Below, piece by piece: positions 28,001 through 43,000 of a DNA stretch of 64,000 bases. Made by a program: the position numbers and the translations under genes. Under the pieces are notes generated by a model. It was not told the origin of the DNA. It worked only from the letters and a program-made list of their open reading frames with translations, and ran no database searches. The first letter of the stretch is position 1, and each line of letters opens with the position of its first letter. The stretch comes from Sclerodactyla briareus (Eukaryota; Echinodermata; Holothuroidea; Dendrochirotida; Sclerodactylidae). Location: NCBI GenBank assembly GCA_026419785.1, contig JAODTK010005890.1:186001-250000 (forward strand). Direction: 5' to 3'.

Positions 28001-31000
28001 GCTTCCTGGCTTGCGGATGGAAAAAAGCATGCACTCTTCTGAGGGTTTGCTGGCAACACATTTAATCTGTTGCCACAGAGAGCACGAACTTCAATAATGT
28101 CAATAATTCAAGCCTATTCTTAAAACTAGCTGTCTCTGTCCTCCTAAAACAATAGGGAGTTTATATTTCACACGATGACTGTAACCTACAGCGCGATGGC
28201 GACACCATCACACCAACGTCTGCCGTTACTATGTCGATCCCACACGGGTCTCTCACTTTTCACCGTTGTGCATACCGACCGACCTTGAACCCACTCGCAT
28301 GACAATCATCACCGTGTCCTTCCACCATGGAATTCGAGAATTTTAAACAAAATACGGTCTATCACTCGAATGCGCACTCGCAAAACGGCGTACCTTCTAC
28401 ATACGCAACTGGCACATTGTATATATCTAAAGGCGCATCTTACTGCAGACAAGCACCATGGTCTACATACAAACATCGTGAAAAACATTAACAATCATCA
28501 CTGCCATCACCCTCGTGAAATCTGTAGCTCCCTAATAAGGAAGAGAGAGAGAGGGGAGAGGCAGTGGAGCTGAGGTGAGAGGATGGAGAGAGGGATGTTA
28601 CCTCCTGATCATCTGCCAGAAGTTCTTGATGACCCTCTTCTTCAAGATGCTTTTCGCCTCCTCCTGTTGAGGGGGCAGTTGATGTCATGGATGAACTCGT
28701 AGGTGCCCTCCATCACGACCTCGAGTGAGTGACTCTCCGTATTGAATGGAGAACAAAGATACAACACAATGGAATGAATCAATCCAAACACTACATTCCA
28801 ACCCTGGTGGTGCATGGTTTCTCAAATGATACGAACAACCTGGCACTCTAATTGTAATATTTTCCTCATTGACCAGAGAGCCAAAAAGGCTCAGTGACTC
28901 CCTACTGTCTTGATGGTCAATAACCTCAGATGACATTCGCCATGATCTCAAAACTATGAGGGACAAGTACTCATTCATAGAGAAACCGACTACGTGGAGC
29001 TGATCCATCCAGGTGGGGAAAGTTGTCACAAGCAAAAAATTGACCCGAATATATATTTTTAACAATCACCCAATCTTTACCAACAAGGACCTTTAATCCA
29101 CACCAAAAACAAGCAGGTTTTTTATCCATACTTCCCCAAAGCTACATACCAAATTTCAGCTTGATTGCCCCAAGCATACAGGCCTCTTATTGTGATTCTA
29201 AGGACTAACATGACCACCAATAGGGCTCAGGTTAACCTATAGGGAACCCACATTCAAATATGAGATTCATCCATCAAGGTGGGGTGGTGTTATGTGATCG
29301 AAGCTACATTTGCCAAAATATCTGTTTTTCGCAAAGTGACCCCAATCAATGAAACAAATTGGGGTTTTGTGCCCCGCCAAGCTTGGACTTTCATAATTTT
29401 TTGTCAGACTGACCTTTGACCTACCCAAAAACAGTATGTCCATGTACTCATATGGGGAACCCACATTACCAGTAAGAGTCATCCTCCTAGGTGTGGTCAA
29501 GTATTATGATCTCATGCCAGGGGCCACATACACACACTGGCATAACTGCATAGATTTCTCGACTTTTGTCAAGAAATTAAAAAAACTAACACCACAATCA
29601 CCTTCTCGCACTCTTCATAAGACATTTGTCTGGATCATTATTGCATGAAAAGCAGATTTGTGAAAAGAAAAACAAATCTGTGATCTGGTTGACTCCCTGA
29701 TGGTTTTGTGCACTATGCAATTATGCTGAAAAACAATGAGAACAGTCACAGAAGCTGAAATCCAATTTGCTGACTGTTGTTATCAGGCCAGCCTCACAGC
29801 TTAGTCCAGAGATTAGTGCTGGCTAGTTTCTAGATGGGACAAGAGCTCATAAGTCATCGTGATTCACAATACCTAATTCACACCCTGATTCACAATAACT
29901 AATTCACAATACCTAATTCACACCCTGATCGATCATTGAGTTTTGGGTTACAGAGGCTGCAGGCGCTGGGTGAGGGATAGACAGCAAAGAAATAGCTGGC
30001 ATCTGGCATAGGATCTAGTCTATGAGAGTTGACGAGGCAGGTATGCCTGGCTCTGGGGAACCCATTCCTCATCGTACCGACAGAGTTCAAGTTCAGTCTC
30101 CCTGTACCATGAGGTTTGAACAGGGACCCCGGAGGTATTCACGACCCCATCTTCATTTGGAATAACTGCAATGAATTTAGGAAACTTTATACATGAGAGA
30201 GCTTATAATATGAGCCAGTAATGTGGATTCACAAATCTAGACCCAGAAAGCAAAAAACTGGATTGTTAATTTGCATAAATGTTATGTAGCTCTATAGCTT
30301 CTGATTATAAATATATAATTAAACGTAACATACCTGCTATTTGGAGGTGGCCATGGCGCTTTGGGATATATTCATCTGCCCAGAGTGGGTAAATGGGAGT
30401 GCCATTCGGACATCTATACCGGCCCTTGCTATAAAATAAAGATGACAAGCAATAATTCTCAGCACCAATTGATATGTTACTCTACATTTTCTATTTGATT
30501 GATCAGGATTGCATGGGCTGTCTGGAAGCCAAGTGAGGGTTCATCTGGGAACCCTGGCCCCATGATAGTGGATGAGCACCAATGTAACTCGCCGGCTCTT
30601 CTCAAATGGTGGTCAGATGATATTGAGGCAGGGGTGTGGAACTAATTCCACCTGCTACCGGGACCCAATTTACATCCCCTCCAGAAGGACGATCAGTGAA
30701 CCCCAGGCCCGACCAACATTCCTCAGACCCAGGTGGAGCGGAAGGTAAAGTTCAACATGACTGCTCACAGCCAACGACAAGACTACAACTATCCTGTTAA
30801 ACGGACCCTAGTAACCAGTGCATCAAAGCAAAACACGAAGTGAAGACCAAGACCTCACCCATCACAAGGGACAAAGTACCTGCCAGACTAGGAAAAAAAA
30901 AAAGTCTGGCAACCAATGGAATCCTGTTCGTTTACCCGCAAAGCAACATGATACACTCTGCTATTCTTACTCTGATATGTACCTCTGCACAATTTTTTGT

Positions 31001-34000
31001 TTAATCTATTGCTAAAACTGTTCTGACCAGTTTAATTGCCAGTACCATTACTTATTTTGAAACCACATGACGTGTTTGATGGAGTAACCCTCTCTCAGAC
31101 GGACAGCCATGGAGTTTTGAAGAGACCAGTCTGGAGTGCTTCATCCCTGTGCTTGACTCGTTGCAGAGGGAGGATCGGACTCTTTGCCATTCTAAGACCA
31201 ACCGAGTTTGAGCTGCAGATTAGGAAAAATTTAAAGAAGAATCTGTTTATATATATGTTCAGACTAATTTGTAAGTTTTCACTCTATACTTGATTTGTGA
31301 GTATGAATGTGAGGTGAATGTGGATGGGATGCTTGCCATTCAAAAACTGATAGAGTTAGGAGCTGGAAATATAGAGCAGTGAGTGTTAAAAAAAAGAGGT
31401 TATTTTCCTATAATTTTTCCAAGTATTGCCATATTCGATTGAAGTATAGACATTTTTAAAACTGTCATAAAGTTAACCAATATTGGAAAATAGCTTCGAT
31501 TAAGGGTTAATCAACGGCTGAGCGCTGTTTAACCTTACATGATAGGCAACCAACTCTAACATTGAGTACCATGCGTTATGATACAGCAAAACTTAGGCCA
31601 GAATAAAAACAAAAATCCCACATATTGCCACAGTCATGCTAAACCAGTCACCCATGTTGGCATCATAAAAATATCTTGTGTCAGTCCATGAGTAACATGA
31701 AAAACCAGAAAGCCAAAAGGCTTAGTGATTCCTTGGACACAACGGTATGGGTGTGTTCAAGTTCTTAATTTCCAAACACCAGTCTCATGCTTAAACTGAG
31801 ATCAATAGCAATAATGTACTAGGAATGTTCAGACCAGCCATGGCAGGTTGGACATAGCCTGATTACAAGGTAAAATTAAGTCTGCCAAAAATACCAGAAG
31901 TTTACCAGCGTATATGATGGACGCTTGAACTGTTGCCTACCAACAATAAATAGCGTTCATATACTCATCATGGGAAGCACACCCACCAAGTTGAAATTGA
32001 TTCCCACCAGGCAGGTTGGCTTAGCCTGATACAAGGGGCGGGGTGGGTACATACACACATACATACATACATACATACACACATACACACACACACACAC
32101 ACGCCACGTGTGACTGGCATAGATTACTTGGGATCCCGTCCAAGGATAAACAAAAAATGTGCCAGGTTTTTTAGAATTGTCTCTAAGTTCTGCATGGGAC
32201 GAAAAGCACATACACTGGGCATAGGCAACCAACAACACTATCCCATAAAAATTGTACTCTCAAGTGATCAGGCACTGCAGTATGTGTCCAAATTCTGAAC
32301 AAGCAAAACACCAGTGAAAGGGTCAGGGCTGACACAAATGAACCAGTAACATGCGATTTTAATATTGACTGTATTGGAATACAAATTTAAAAATTCATTG
32401 TTGTTCACTGGCTAGTTGCTATGTTGTCGTGTTTGTATCAACAAGATTTAACACGATCAGCGACTAATATTGACCAATGCTAATATGACTGAATGACCTC
32501 TGACTTCATTCTGGTGGCGCTGTACAATATACCAAATAAATACACATACTGAAACTGGCTATCGCCAACTGTATGAGAAGAGAGAATATCGCACGACATC
32601 TGCAGACACGTGACGTTCTATAGCATAGTTTGCAGGGCTTTTTTATTTTGCTGGGTTGTATACATGCGTTCAGACATACAGTAAAATCCCGATGGAGGGG
32701 ACTGGAACTGGTATCATTGGTTACACCCTCAACCCGATGACCATTCTGATTGGCTGAATCAATCAGGATCCTCCACAAGTATATCTGAGGAGAAAGTTGT
32801 ATTGCATGGCAAAAACCCACACTGAGGTGAAACGGGATTTCTGGCTGCTCTGGTAGCACTGTGCACACTAAAAATGAAATGTGACATTAAAAACTACAGA
32901 GGTACTCTGGGGGTACTACTTTGTGTGTTTGTGAAACAGTGATTTACCAAGAAAAGTAGATACCAACATTGCATGTTCTAAGGCATTTTGTTTCATTTTC
33001 CACCAATCTGTGAATCTGTTATGACTGTGATACCGAAAAAAGTCACTGGTTCATGTCTGTCTGGAATATATTCCATACAAAGCCTGTAACATTAGGTAGC
33101 TGGGAATGGTTCAGCCCACAAAGCTGCCAGATTTGTTTGCAAGGATCACCGCTGCTCAACTAGCGTCACAAGGCTTCTGCAACAGGAGCGGAAGAATGGT
33201 AATGGTATCAGTGACACTTTAACAAAAACCAAAATATTCCGGGTTCGAATTCCAGCAGTGACCAGACGTTTCCCCCTATGTGGCTGCACTCGCAGTTGTG
33301 ATGGGCGAGTCCTTCGTCTTCACTGCATTTCTGGGGTTACTGGGGTTTAATAACGGATATTTTGCAAATAAGTCGGGGCTGTCCGCTGTTGAGCAGTCAC
33401 GTTGTAGTTGAACTTCCGCTCCTCCAGGGTCCAAGAGAGTGGTCAGTCCTGGAGTTCACTGATAGTTCTTTTCATGAATGGGGATGTTAAACTGGCCGGT
33501 CCCGGAACAGGTTACACCTCTGCCTCGTAATCACTGAGCACTAGTCAAGAAGAGAAGGCGAGTTATCGCCATTGCTCATCCAAGATCAATTTGGCTAGGG
33601 TTCCTTGATTAGCCTTAGTTGGCTTCCTGAACCTGTAGAAATCAAATCAAATCAAAACATTCTTGCCCAGCCTATTGAACCTGAGAGATGTACAATATTA
33701 GGCTTGAGCTGTTCCATTATTCTACTAACAACTCCTGTCACACATGATCATCATCAGTGAAAGAATGATTGATTGATTGGCTGTTAACACTGATGTCTTC
33801 AGGTGGTCCTTCTGGCCAAGGACAATTCCTAGGTTGGAATGTTTCCAGTTTCACCATGCGAGATTAGGTGGTCCTGCAGTGTCTTCTAGCAATGGTGGGA
33901 TCTTGTCCGATATAACCAATTCCTTGTTACATTTGTGCCTGTTGTGTGCTGGGTCCTATGCAGTGATAACCCTAGTTGATGCTTGCCTCGACAGACCAAG

Positions 34001-37000
34001 GACATGACCATCTTCTGCAGTCGATATCAATGGATGTAATACCGAAGGGTAGTATAAAACTGTCTTTCTTATATATTCCTGAAAGCGTTTGACTGGTGAG
34101 GCTTTTAGTCAGTCCTGCCTACCCCAGAAGTGGCTCAATCAGGCTCGATGAAATTCCCCGTCTGCTGGTAGCACCCTGCAAGAAAAACAAAAAGGTTCAC
34201 ATCACAAACCATCGACACAATCGAGCATAACACATAATTAAATGTGAACACATCAAGTAAATGTGAACTGTCAGAGTGTCAGAGCTAAGGGGGAACTTTT
34301 GCAGACCTTATTTGATTCTGAAGATCCAGACATACTTATCGGAACAGAATCCTGGCTTAACCCGAACATACCTTCACATAATATTTGCCGGAATCTTACT
34401 TCATCTATAGAAGGACAGATTAAGGGACAGTCATGGTGGCACTTTCATCGCATTGAAGAATACTCTATTCTCTACAGAGTAAATCCCTACTCCAAGTGAC
34501 AAGGAGCTATTCTGGGTCGAAGTGGGACAACATGAAACAGTCCCATTTAACATTGGTGCTTTTATATCGGCCACCATACTCTAGTGCTTCTTACGTTGAA
34601 GTACTTTATCAGGCGGAGCAACATCCATGTGCAATCGACCAGCCAAATTGCAATAATCATTTTATGTGGAGATTTTAACCGTCCAGATATTAATGGTGTC
34701 CATCATTCTTTTTATTACTGTGGGCTTTATCCTGCTCCAAGCAAAATGCTACTGGACATATGCAGATTTTCAGTCTTCTCCAAATAGTTAGATCTTCCAA
34801 CAGAGGCAATTCATTCCTGACCTCTGCCATTACAAACATACCAATAGGATACTAAAAACTCAAGTAAAAAATGGAATCGAAGTCGCGATCATGACAGTGG
34901 TCGTTTTTTGATGCCTCAATCCATCCCACTCGCTCCCGCCAGTTTAGAAGGAAGTCTATTTTTTCTCAAGGGCAACTTCGAAGGCATTTCAACGGAAGCT
35001 ACGCGCTTTTACCATCACATCTTTCCAACTTCCGAGTCTACCACAGTCACGATGCATGGCTTTTTATTTAACAGCACTGTTTTTGGCAATGGATAAACTA
35101 TTCCGAGCAAACCTCATCATCCTAGATTTACACTCCATGGATTGAGTGGCCAAATTACCGTCGTCAGTGAGAATAAAAAGCAACGCCTCTCGCCATAAGG
35201 CTAAGCGTTCATCAAATCCAGAGGATCACCATGTGTTTCGCAGCTTCCGTAGAGAGCTGGACAGATCTATTAGGCAAAGCATAGAGATTGTCTCTCCATC
35301 ACATTATTTGTAGCAGCCTGGACAGTAATAACACTAACCTTTTTGGAATTTATCAAGTCAAAGCGTAACTCCAGCCAAACTTGGTACTCTAATCAAGGGA
35401 ATATTACTGGCAACTCTCCTATTGAGAAGCTTAAGTGCTAAATGAGTACTTCTGCTCATTTTTTATTACTAAGGAAGATACGACCAATTGCCATCTTACA
35501 ACTCCTGTTGAATGCATTCCATCTCAGACATTGAAATCACGGAACATGGTGTGAAGAAGCTTTTAGTAATCTTCAAGTAAAACAAAGCAAGTGTTCCTGA
35601 TGATGTTTCTCCAAACCTCTAAATGTGCTCCGCTCATTTCACATCTTAGTGGACATACTATCAGAAAAATCTATTAATAACTGGTCAAATGCCTTCAGAT
35701 TGGAAGACTGCTGTTGTTGCTCCCCTTTTCAAGAATGGGGAACCCTTCAGACCCCAACAATTACAGGCCTGTTTCACTTAACTCTTCATCCATGTAAAAT
35801 ATTGGGAACATATTTTTCTCACCACATCATGACTCTATGGAACTCCACCAGCTCATGACCCATGTTCAACATGGATTTAGACAACGACACTTCTGTGAAA
35901 CCCACTGGATATACCGTCAGTGATCTAGCAAAGAATCTAGACTGCAAGGCTCAGACAATGTTGTTTTACTGATTTAGTAAAGCCTTTGAACAAAGGTTTC
36001 CCACAAGCGACTGGCTCAATAAGCTTCAACTTACAGCATTAAGTGGTCCACATTCTCACTTGGATATTCATTTTTTGAACCCATCGTAACCCTCATGTTT
36101 TCATAAATGGTGGCAGCTCTCTTGGAATTGTCTCATCAGGGTCCCACAAGGACTACGAGGGTCCATTGCTGTTCTTCTATAAACTCATGATCTCCGACTG
36201 TTGTAGCATCCACTTTCAGAATGTTTGCTGATGACTGCATATCTACCGGACCATCAATGGCATCAATGACAGTTACATGCTCCAGCAAATCTGGATAATT
36301 TTTTTCGCAATGGAGTAAGAATTGGCAGATCGATCTGAATGCCTCAAAATGCAAGTCAATGATTGTCACAAACAAGAGGCAAGTTTGTACCATCCACAAT
36401 GTAAATTGGACGTACTCGCCTTGAACTGGTGAAAGAACATCCCATCTTGGGGTAACCATCACTTCAAAGCTCTCATGGTCAACTCCTATAAACGATTGAG
36501 TTGGTAAAGCTTACAAGATCCTTAATCTAATCCATAGACATCTGTATGACTGTGCATACTAAACGAAAGACATTGCTTATAAGTCTCCTGGTTCGTCTCT
36601 GTTTTGAATATAGCTCCTCAATTTTGGGATCCATACCAAGCTTGTAACATTAAGACGCTGGAAAATGGTTCAGCGGCAAAGCTGCCAGTTGTTTGTCAAG
36701 GGCCACCGTCCCCGGGGTTTCAACCCAGTGTTGCCGGCTCCTGCAACATCGTGCCTGGCCTACTTTACAGGAGAGAAGGCGCAATGCACGACTCAGCTGT
36801 TTCATAATGCCATTAACGACATATTGGTTTGGCCCGTTTTCCTGATTTTGTGGAGTTACAGACAGCTTAATCGCACACACGATCATCAATAGTGAATGGA
36901 CTTAACTAAAAACATGTTATTGTTAATACCGACGTCTTCAAGGTGGGTCATTGGCCCAGAACAATTTCCAGATTGGAATGCTCGTAGTCCCTCACTATGC

Positions 37001-40000
37001 AGGAATTAGTAGTCCATGGTGTTTTTGTCTGGTGATGGGTGTAAAATTTCTTTCATCATCTTCAACGCTTGACTCCTTCAATAAGCTTGTGCCTGTTGTG
37101 TGCTGTCCCCTATGCATTGATTAACCCTATTTGGTGTTTTCTAGTACCAGACAAACAGACAGAAATTCTTTAACCATCCTAGTCTGGCGTTAAAAGACCA
37201 AATTAATTGTTTTTTAAAGCATTCCTTGAACCTAGGATTGGTGTACTTATCTGTCTATAAAAAATATGCCAGCCTCATCTGAATGAATAATCTGATTGAT
37301 ACTGGAGTGTTGTTGGTGGCGTACTGGAGAAACTTGGCGATGTCGGATATAAAGCAGCAGGTTATCGGGAATATCAAGGTCTTAACACAAGACAATATCC
37401 ATCGTTACATGTGATTCTACGCACCTAGGCACCCCCTATCTGTGAAACCTTTGTTTTTTCCACAAAAACTACCTTTGTCTTGGTTTTTTTTCCTTTTACC
37501 TTCTTGTTTTCCTCCCCTCATAGTTAGCTCTTCAATGATAGCTATCCAAATTATTTGCCACAGAACAAGTTGAATCTACGTACCAACAGCGCCAGAATGT
37601 TCAGATTTGCTAAACTGTGTCATCTACCCCTACATACAATATACTGTAGGAGAAATGACTGGTTCCTCCCCTGCTATCTAGGATCTTGTGTAATAGGGAA
37701 TTACCTGTTTTTCCCCCACCTTTCATACTTTATTTTTTTCCTCTTCAAATTCCAACATCTGTGATTGCAAGTACAGTAACTAACAATACAGAAGCATAGA
37801 TAGTTAGGGTAGAAAAGTTAGATTCCATATGAGTGTGTTGTCATGTTATTAAAGGCCTTACCTTTGAGAGGATTAAAGGCCTTACCTTTAAGAGGATTAA
37901 AGTCTTTTTGGAAGCTCCACACGAGTAGAGTAGTGCTGCCTGGTAAACATTCATGTCTTGGGTGGGGTCCTCTGACTGTAAAATAAACATAGCATAGTAA
38001 CCAAATAGCTGTACCATGCAGATGATGACTCCATGATTTCACTGTAATAAATGTTGTATATCTTCGCATCATCATGAACTGTTTTACGTCAGGAGTCCAA
38101 GTGCGAGCATGGGTAAGACGGGAAAACTCAATAGCACACTTTCCACTCCACCCTATCCTGGGCCACTGCAAAGTCAAGTAGCAAGGTCGCTGTGCACAAC
38201 TCCACTACAAGTCTTCCGAGGCCAACCGCTACCTTGCCAGCCAGCCACCTTAATCTGTCTAGACTTCTTGACCCCAGTGACTGCATCCATCCTTCTACTG
38301 CCGAACCACCTCATTCTACCTTTCTGGACACAATCTCGAATATTAGCTAAACCTAGACAATCCCTTAATCCTCAGATGACTGCCTATCTGTTAGCATCAT
38401 TCTACACACCCATCTAATCATTCTCATATCAATTCTTTGCCGTCTAGCATAGAAAATCTTCCCCTTAATGTGTAGGGAGAAAACTCTAGAAATGAAAATC
38501 GGAAGCAGTTCTCCTCAAGCAAAAAGCAGATATCACAGCCATATTTATGACATTGGTTAATGGTTTAGAAAATTGGAAAGTAAACAAGGAGACTCCCTGA
38601 TGGCTTTCCAACTGTACAGGCCATAGAACATAGCAAATAGACGCTGTACCCCACCGAATTGTGCAGACCTATTCTATGAACGGTACAGCACCGAAGTTCA
38701 TTACGGAACTCCTACGTGACTGACTACACACCTGTACGTACCTCTCCGGTCTCAATTCCAGCTACTTCTCCAGGTCCCAAAATTCAACACCCAGTACTAC
38801 TGAAACAGAGCCTTCGACTTCACTGCACCAGTACTCTAGAACAGTCTCCCAATGCCCATTCAGTCCATAAAGTCTCTGGAGTCCTTCAAAACCGCAGTTC
38901 AAGACCTATCTATTCGAATGACAGTCTGTCGTCCCCATATTTATGCCATTTGTTTATTATGGAAGCACTACTGTTGTTGTTTTGTTGTCTAATTATAAAT
39001 TGCTAATGCATTGATAACCATAGTTGGTGTTTACATAGTACCAGACAAGACAAGAGTTTGTGGAGTGCCTAGAGACGGCTACATATTAGGCGCATAAATT
39101 TGTTATAATTATTATTATTATTTAACCGAACGAGACCTGATTAAAGGATCAGAGGATTGATATATCCCAAGGTCAGGCTCTCTCAAGGACATACTAGCAA
39201 GAAATGTGTTAGTTATCTACTTGAAAGAACCACATAGCTCCTTCTGTTCATTTCAATATGATCAGTACCCCTGCATCAAATATCTTCAAAAACACCAGCA
39301 CTTTTGAATCCCTTCCATTGGCTATGAGGAGTGAGAGAAGATCACCGACCAATAAGACAACCTCAAAGCCCTAGGTTACTCAAGATCACAGGAAGAGAGC
39401 AGTGCTGGAAAGACGGCAACTGTAATAATAGGAAGAACATTAAATGTAGCGTCAGAAACCATTTTTTTGTTTGCATATATCATACCAGCGACCGAGTTGA
39501 AAGAGCCAAAGAAGCTGTGATGCTACTATAGACAGCTAGCCCAGTATGCCAATGTCCTCAAACCTAATCAAAACCTAATTTTGATGACTCACAGCTTCGT
39601 TGTTAGTAACATCTAGGATCTGTTGCCAGCTATTTCACTGTTATTTTATCTTTTCTTTATTTCTCTCAGGCCTGAGGAAACCTCTCTTGGGATTTGCGAT
39701 GCTTGAAAGATAAGAAAATTTATTACTATTATTATGTAGCATCCATCACTCTGCCATGCATTGGGAGAGCCAGAAAAGCGTGCGAGCACCACAGTATGAG
39801 GTTCAAAGTGTCACAGGTTTGAAGTGATACTCATTCCTGTCCTGTTGTCAGAGAGACAAGGAATGGACCTGCCCTTATGTGTGGGTTCCCCAAATAGTGA
39901 TCAGCAACACAGAAATGCCTTGTGGTTGTCTAGGACCAAATCAAGCCTCAGTGAAAAGCTCTGCAATATTATTCTCCTCTTCTTCCCCCCTCTGCGACTC

Positions 40001-43000
40001 ACCAAATCGGGACACTGGTCGAGGAAGGAGCCCATGGTAGCAGCCGCGATGAACTGCATGATCTCTGTGTGCGGGATGTAACCGAAAGGACTGTGTGGGA
40101 GGAATCCGTGGCCAACCTGTATGAAGGAGGAAAACAGGCTATGGTGCTGTCCCGAAGCTGAGCGAGGGCGTTGTTCAGGATTGGGTCTTCCCGTACACCG
40201 ACGACACCGTCAGTGATCACAACAATTCCTGCGAGATGAAAAGTCAGTGGGGTTCACTGGCATAATTGTGGATGGCTGAAACCAATTTTTTTTTTTTTGG
40301 GGGGGGGGGAGAGGGGGGGTCACTGAATTCTAAGTCTAGATACAGAAAGTATCAGAAAAACACTTTAAAATAGAATTTGAAATCTGCACTAAACATTACA
40401 TATATTTTTCAACCATTTCACTTGTTATATACTCAATGGACAGTTGTAAGGTCAGGATGTACACCATGAAGCAATGTTATGAAGTCAGATTCAAAGAGAG
40501 ATCAGGTATGCATGCCATGGCTCGTTCAACGCCATACATGCCACCAATGACATACCAGCACTGGCAGTGACAGGCAGCAGAGAGCAGTGTCAAGGCCGGA
40601 TTCCATGTTAGAGCATGTTCATAATAGCACTTGCGCCCCCAGACCCATCCCTGTTGAGCTCAACACAAATATTGTAGTCATGACAAACAAAAACTTGTAC
40701 TACGACAGGGCAGAGCCCCAGTTGTTGTTAAGCGTAAGCGATTCAAATCAGAGCCAGTTCCATAATAGCAGATTTAGGCCCAGACCCTTGTCTGCCCACA
40801 CGAGCACCACATGCACACAAACACATTTACAAGCCATGACAAACCAGCCCTAGAGCATGTTTATGAAGCCAGATTCAGGCCAGCGGCATCTTGAAGTCTG
40901 ATCCCACACACATTAGTACAGTTAGACATACCACAGCACTAGTATTGGCCCAGCGGAGCAGAGCTTTTTAAGAAGCCAGAGATACCACACCAGAGAAAAT
41001 GTTCATGAAGCCAGATTAGGCAGCGGCCATCTCAGTCTGCTTCCATAGAACCACACACACACAACATTCTAACATCAGCACATACCAGCACTAGTATGAC
41101 AGGTAGACAGTTTGTAAGCGCAAGCCCGCTACCACACCAGATCATGCCACCTTCATGAAGCCAGATCAGCCACAGCACCTCAGTAGCCCTCCATAGGAAA
41201 ACACACACACACATCATACAGTCATGACATACCAGACTAGTTTGACAGCCGTGGCAGCAGTTGTAAGGAAGGATACCACACTAAGAGTCAGTTCATGAAG
41301 CAAGATTCAGAGACCAGGGCCCATCGCTATTGCGTCAATGCCTGGGGACGACTGCCGCTTTGTGCTCCAGAGTCAATTTCAGTGTCCTCCGTGTATGATG
41401 TTTTGTTCAAACTAGGAAGGAGAAAGGAAAAATTAGCCATATGGCCCTCATCACACGCCGGAAAAAAACACACAATTCTCAGTGACATCATTCAATGCCA
41501 AACCAACTCTTCTCTCTCCTGCCCCCATAGAGGTGATAAAGGAGAGGCGCTTGAACTAGACACATTAAACAAATGTGGGTTTGAGGTCTTGCTAAAGGAA
41601 CAACTCAAAGCGAACAGGCAGTTACACTGTTTAATTTCTTATGACATGCAAACAACAGATTTTTTTTTATGGAACACTTGCCCCCGAGCCCATTGATTGA
41701 ACCTTTTCAAGGCCCAGCAAGGATGCCAGACCTGGATGGTACTGCACATATATTGATCAGCCTGCCAATCCCTCCCAGCTACACGCGAATAAGGCGATGC
41801 TTCTTTGGTCGCCCGCCTATCTTAATGTGGCGGTGGGGGTAATCCACACGAAGACAGCCAACTTGCATTTGGTCTATTCATCGTTTGTCCTTGACTCCAA
41901 AATCTTGTGCCTGAGCGTCAGCAAGAGGCAACTGGCTACCATTTTCGAAGTATTTGGTATGACCCAACAGCGGGGATCGAACCCTGCTACCGCCAGCGTG
42001 GAAGCGTCTGCACGACTCTACCGACTGTGCCAACCACCAGTGACAGAATATTTGCTAGTAGATATGAAAACACAGGAATTAAAATGCATAATGAGCCAAG
42101 AGCCATTCAAGTATGGAATGCTGCCAATAATCAAAAAGCAAGTTATCGTACAATGGACACTTACTTTGGCAATAGCATTGTTCTCAAAGTTTCCAACATC
42201 TTTATGCGAAGATCTTGCAGAACGTCATCAATAGACTCGGCTGACATCAACAGCGCCAACCTTGCACCCAGAACCTGGAAACAAAACAGAATGAATTCTT
42301 GCATTAGGGTAAATTTCATAAACCCATTGGCAAGGCACATTTTCCCTCAAATGTAGAATGCCCTGCCCCCTTTATTCAGTCAAAAGAATGCCCCACTATA
42401 ACATGATAAACATCAGCCTACACAAGTCTAGCAGTGAATGAAATTTCCATGTAAAATGACAGGATGCCCAGAAACGGAGAGGCTTAGACCTTCGACCTAG
42501 TAATATGACTGTCAATGCACTAAGAACAGTATGGATGATCACAACATGGTAAAGGGTCAACCAATCGAAGTTATATGCCCAACGCCACTGGTAGCCTTGT
42601 TTTTTCTCTAGTTAAGAAATCAAAAAAAAAGCCGCACTTATGTTCCGCAGCAGTTGAGTTCCCCCTTTCAGCTTCAATGCAAACGGAAATTAGAAATATC
42701 ACTGAAGAAGCCCCATGGCCCTACAATTTCATATACGTTTCCTATACAGCGACCTCAGTTTCTGTGATGCAAGTTAGGGTCGCTGACCCGCAGTCGTTTT
42801 TGCTACTATTTAGATATGTAAACATGCCATCTGATCGGCTTGAAAGTGAATTTTAATAACTCAGGAGCGCCGTAGTGACTGCTTTTTTTGCCTATATTTA
42901 CCATCTTCAGTTTATCTAGCAGCCCCCATGGACCCATTTCCAAGTGTGGGCCACGGTAATGCGTTTACCCTTCCCTACAGACGCACCACCACAAGACAGT

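Noticed and set aside
32506-32868. Minus-strand 120-codon frame
   Set aside because: Tested as the missing SZT2 exon between 31.1 and 37.9 kb; no similarity.
36136-36462. Minus-strand 108-codon frame
   Set aside because: Antisense of the LINE reverse-transcriptase region.
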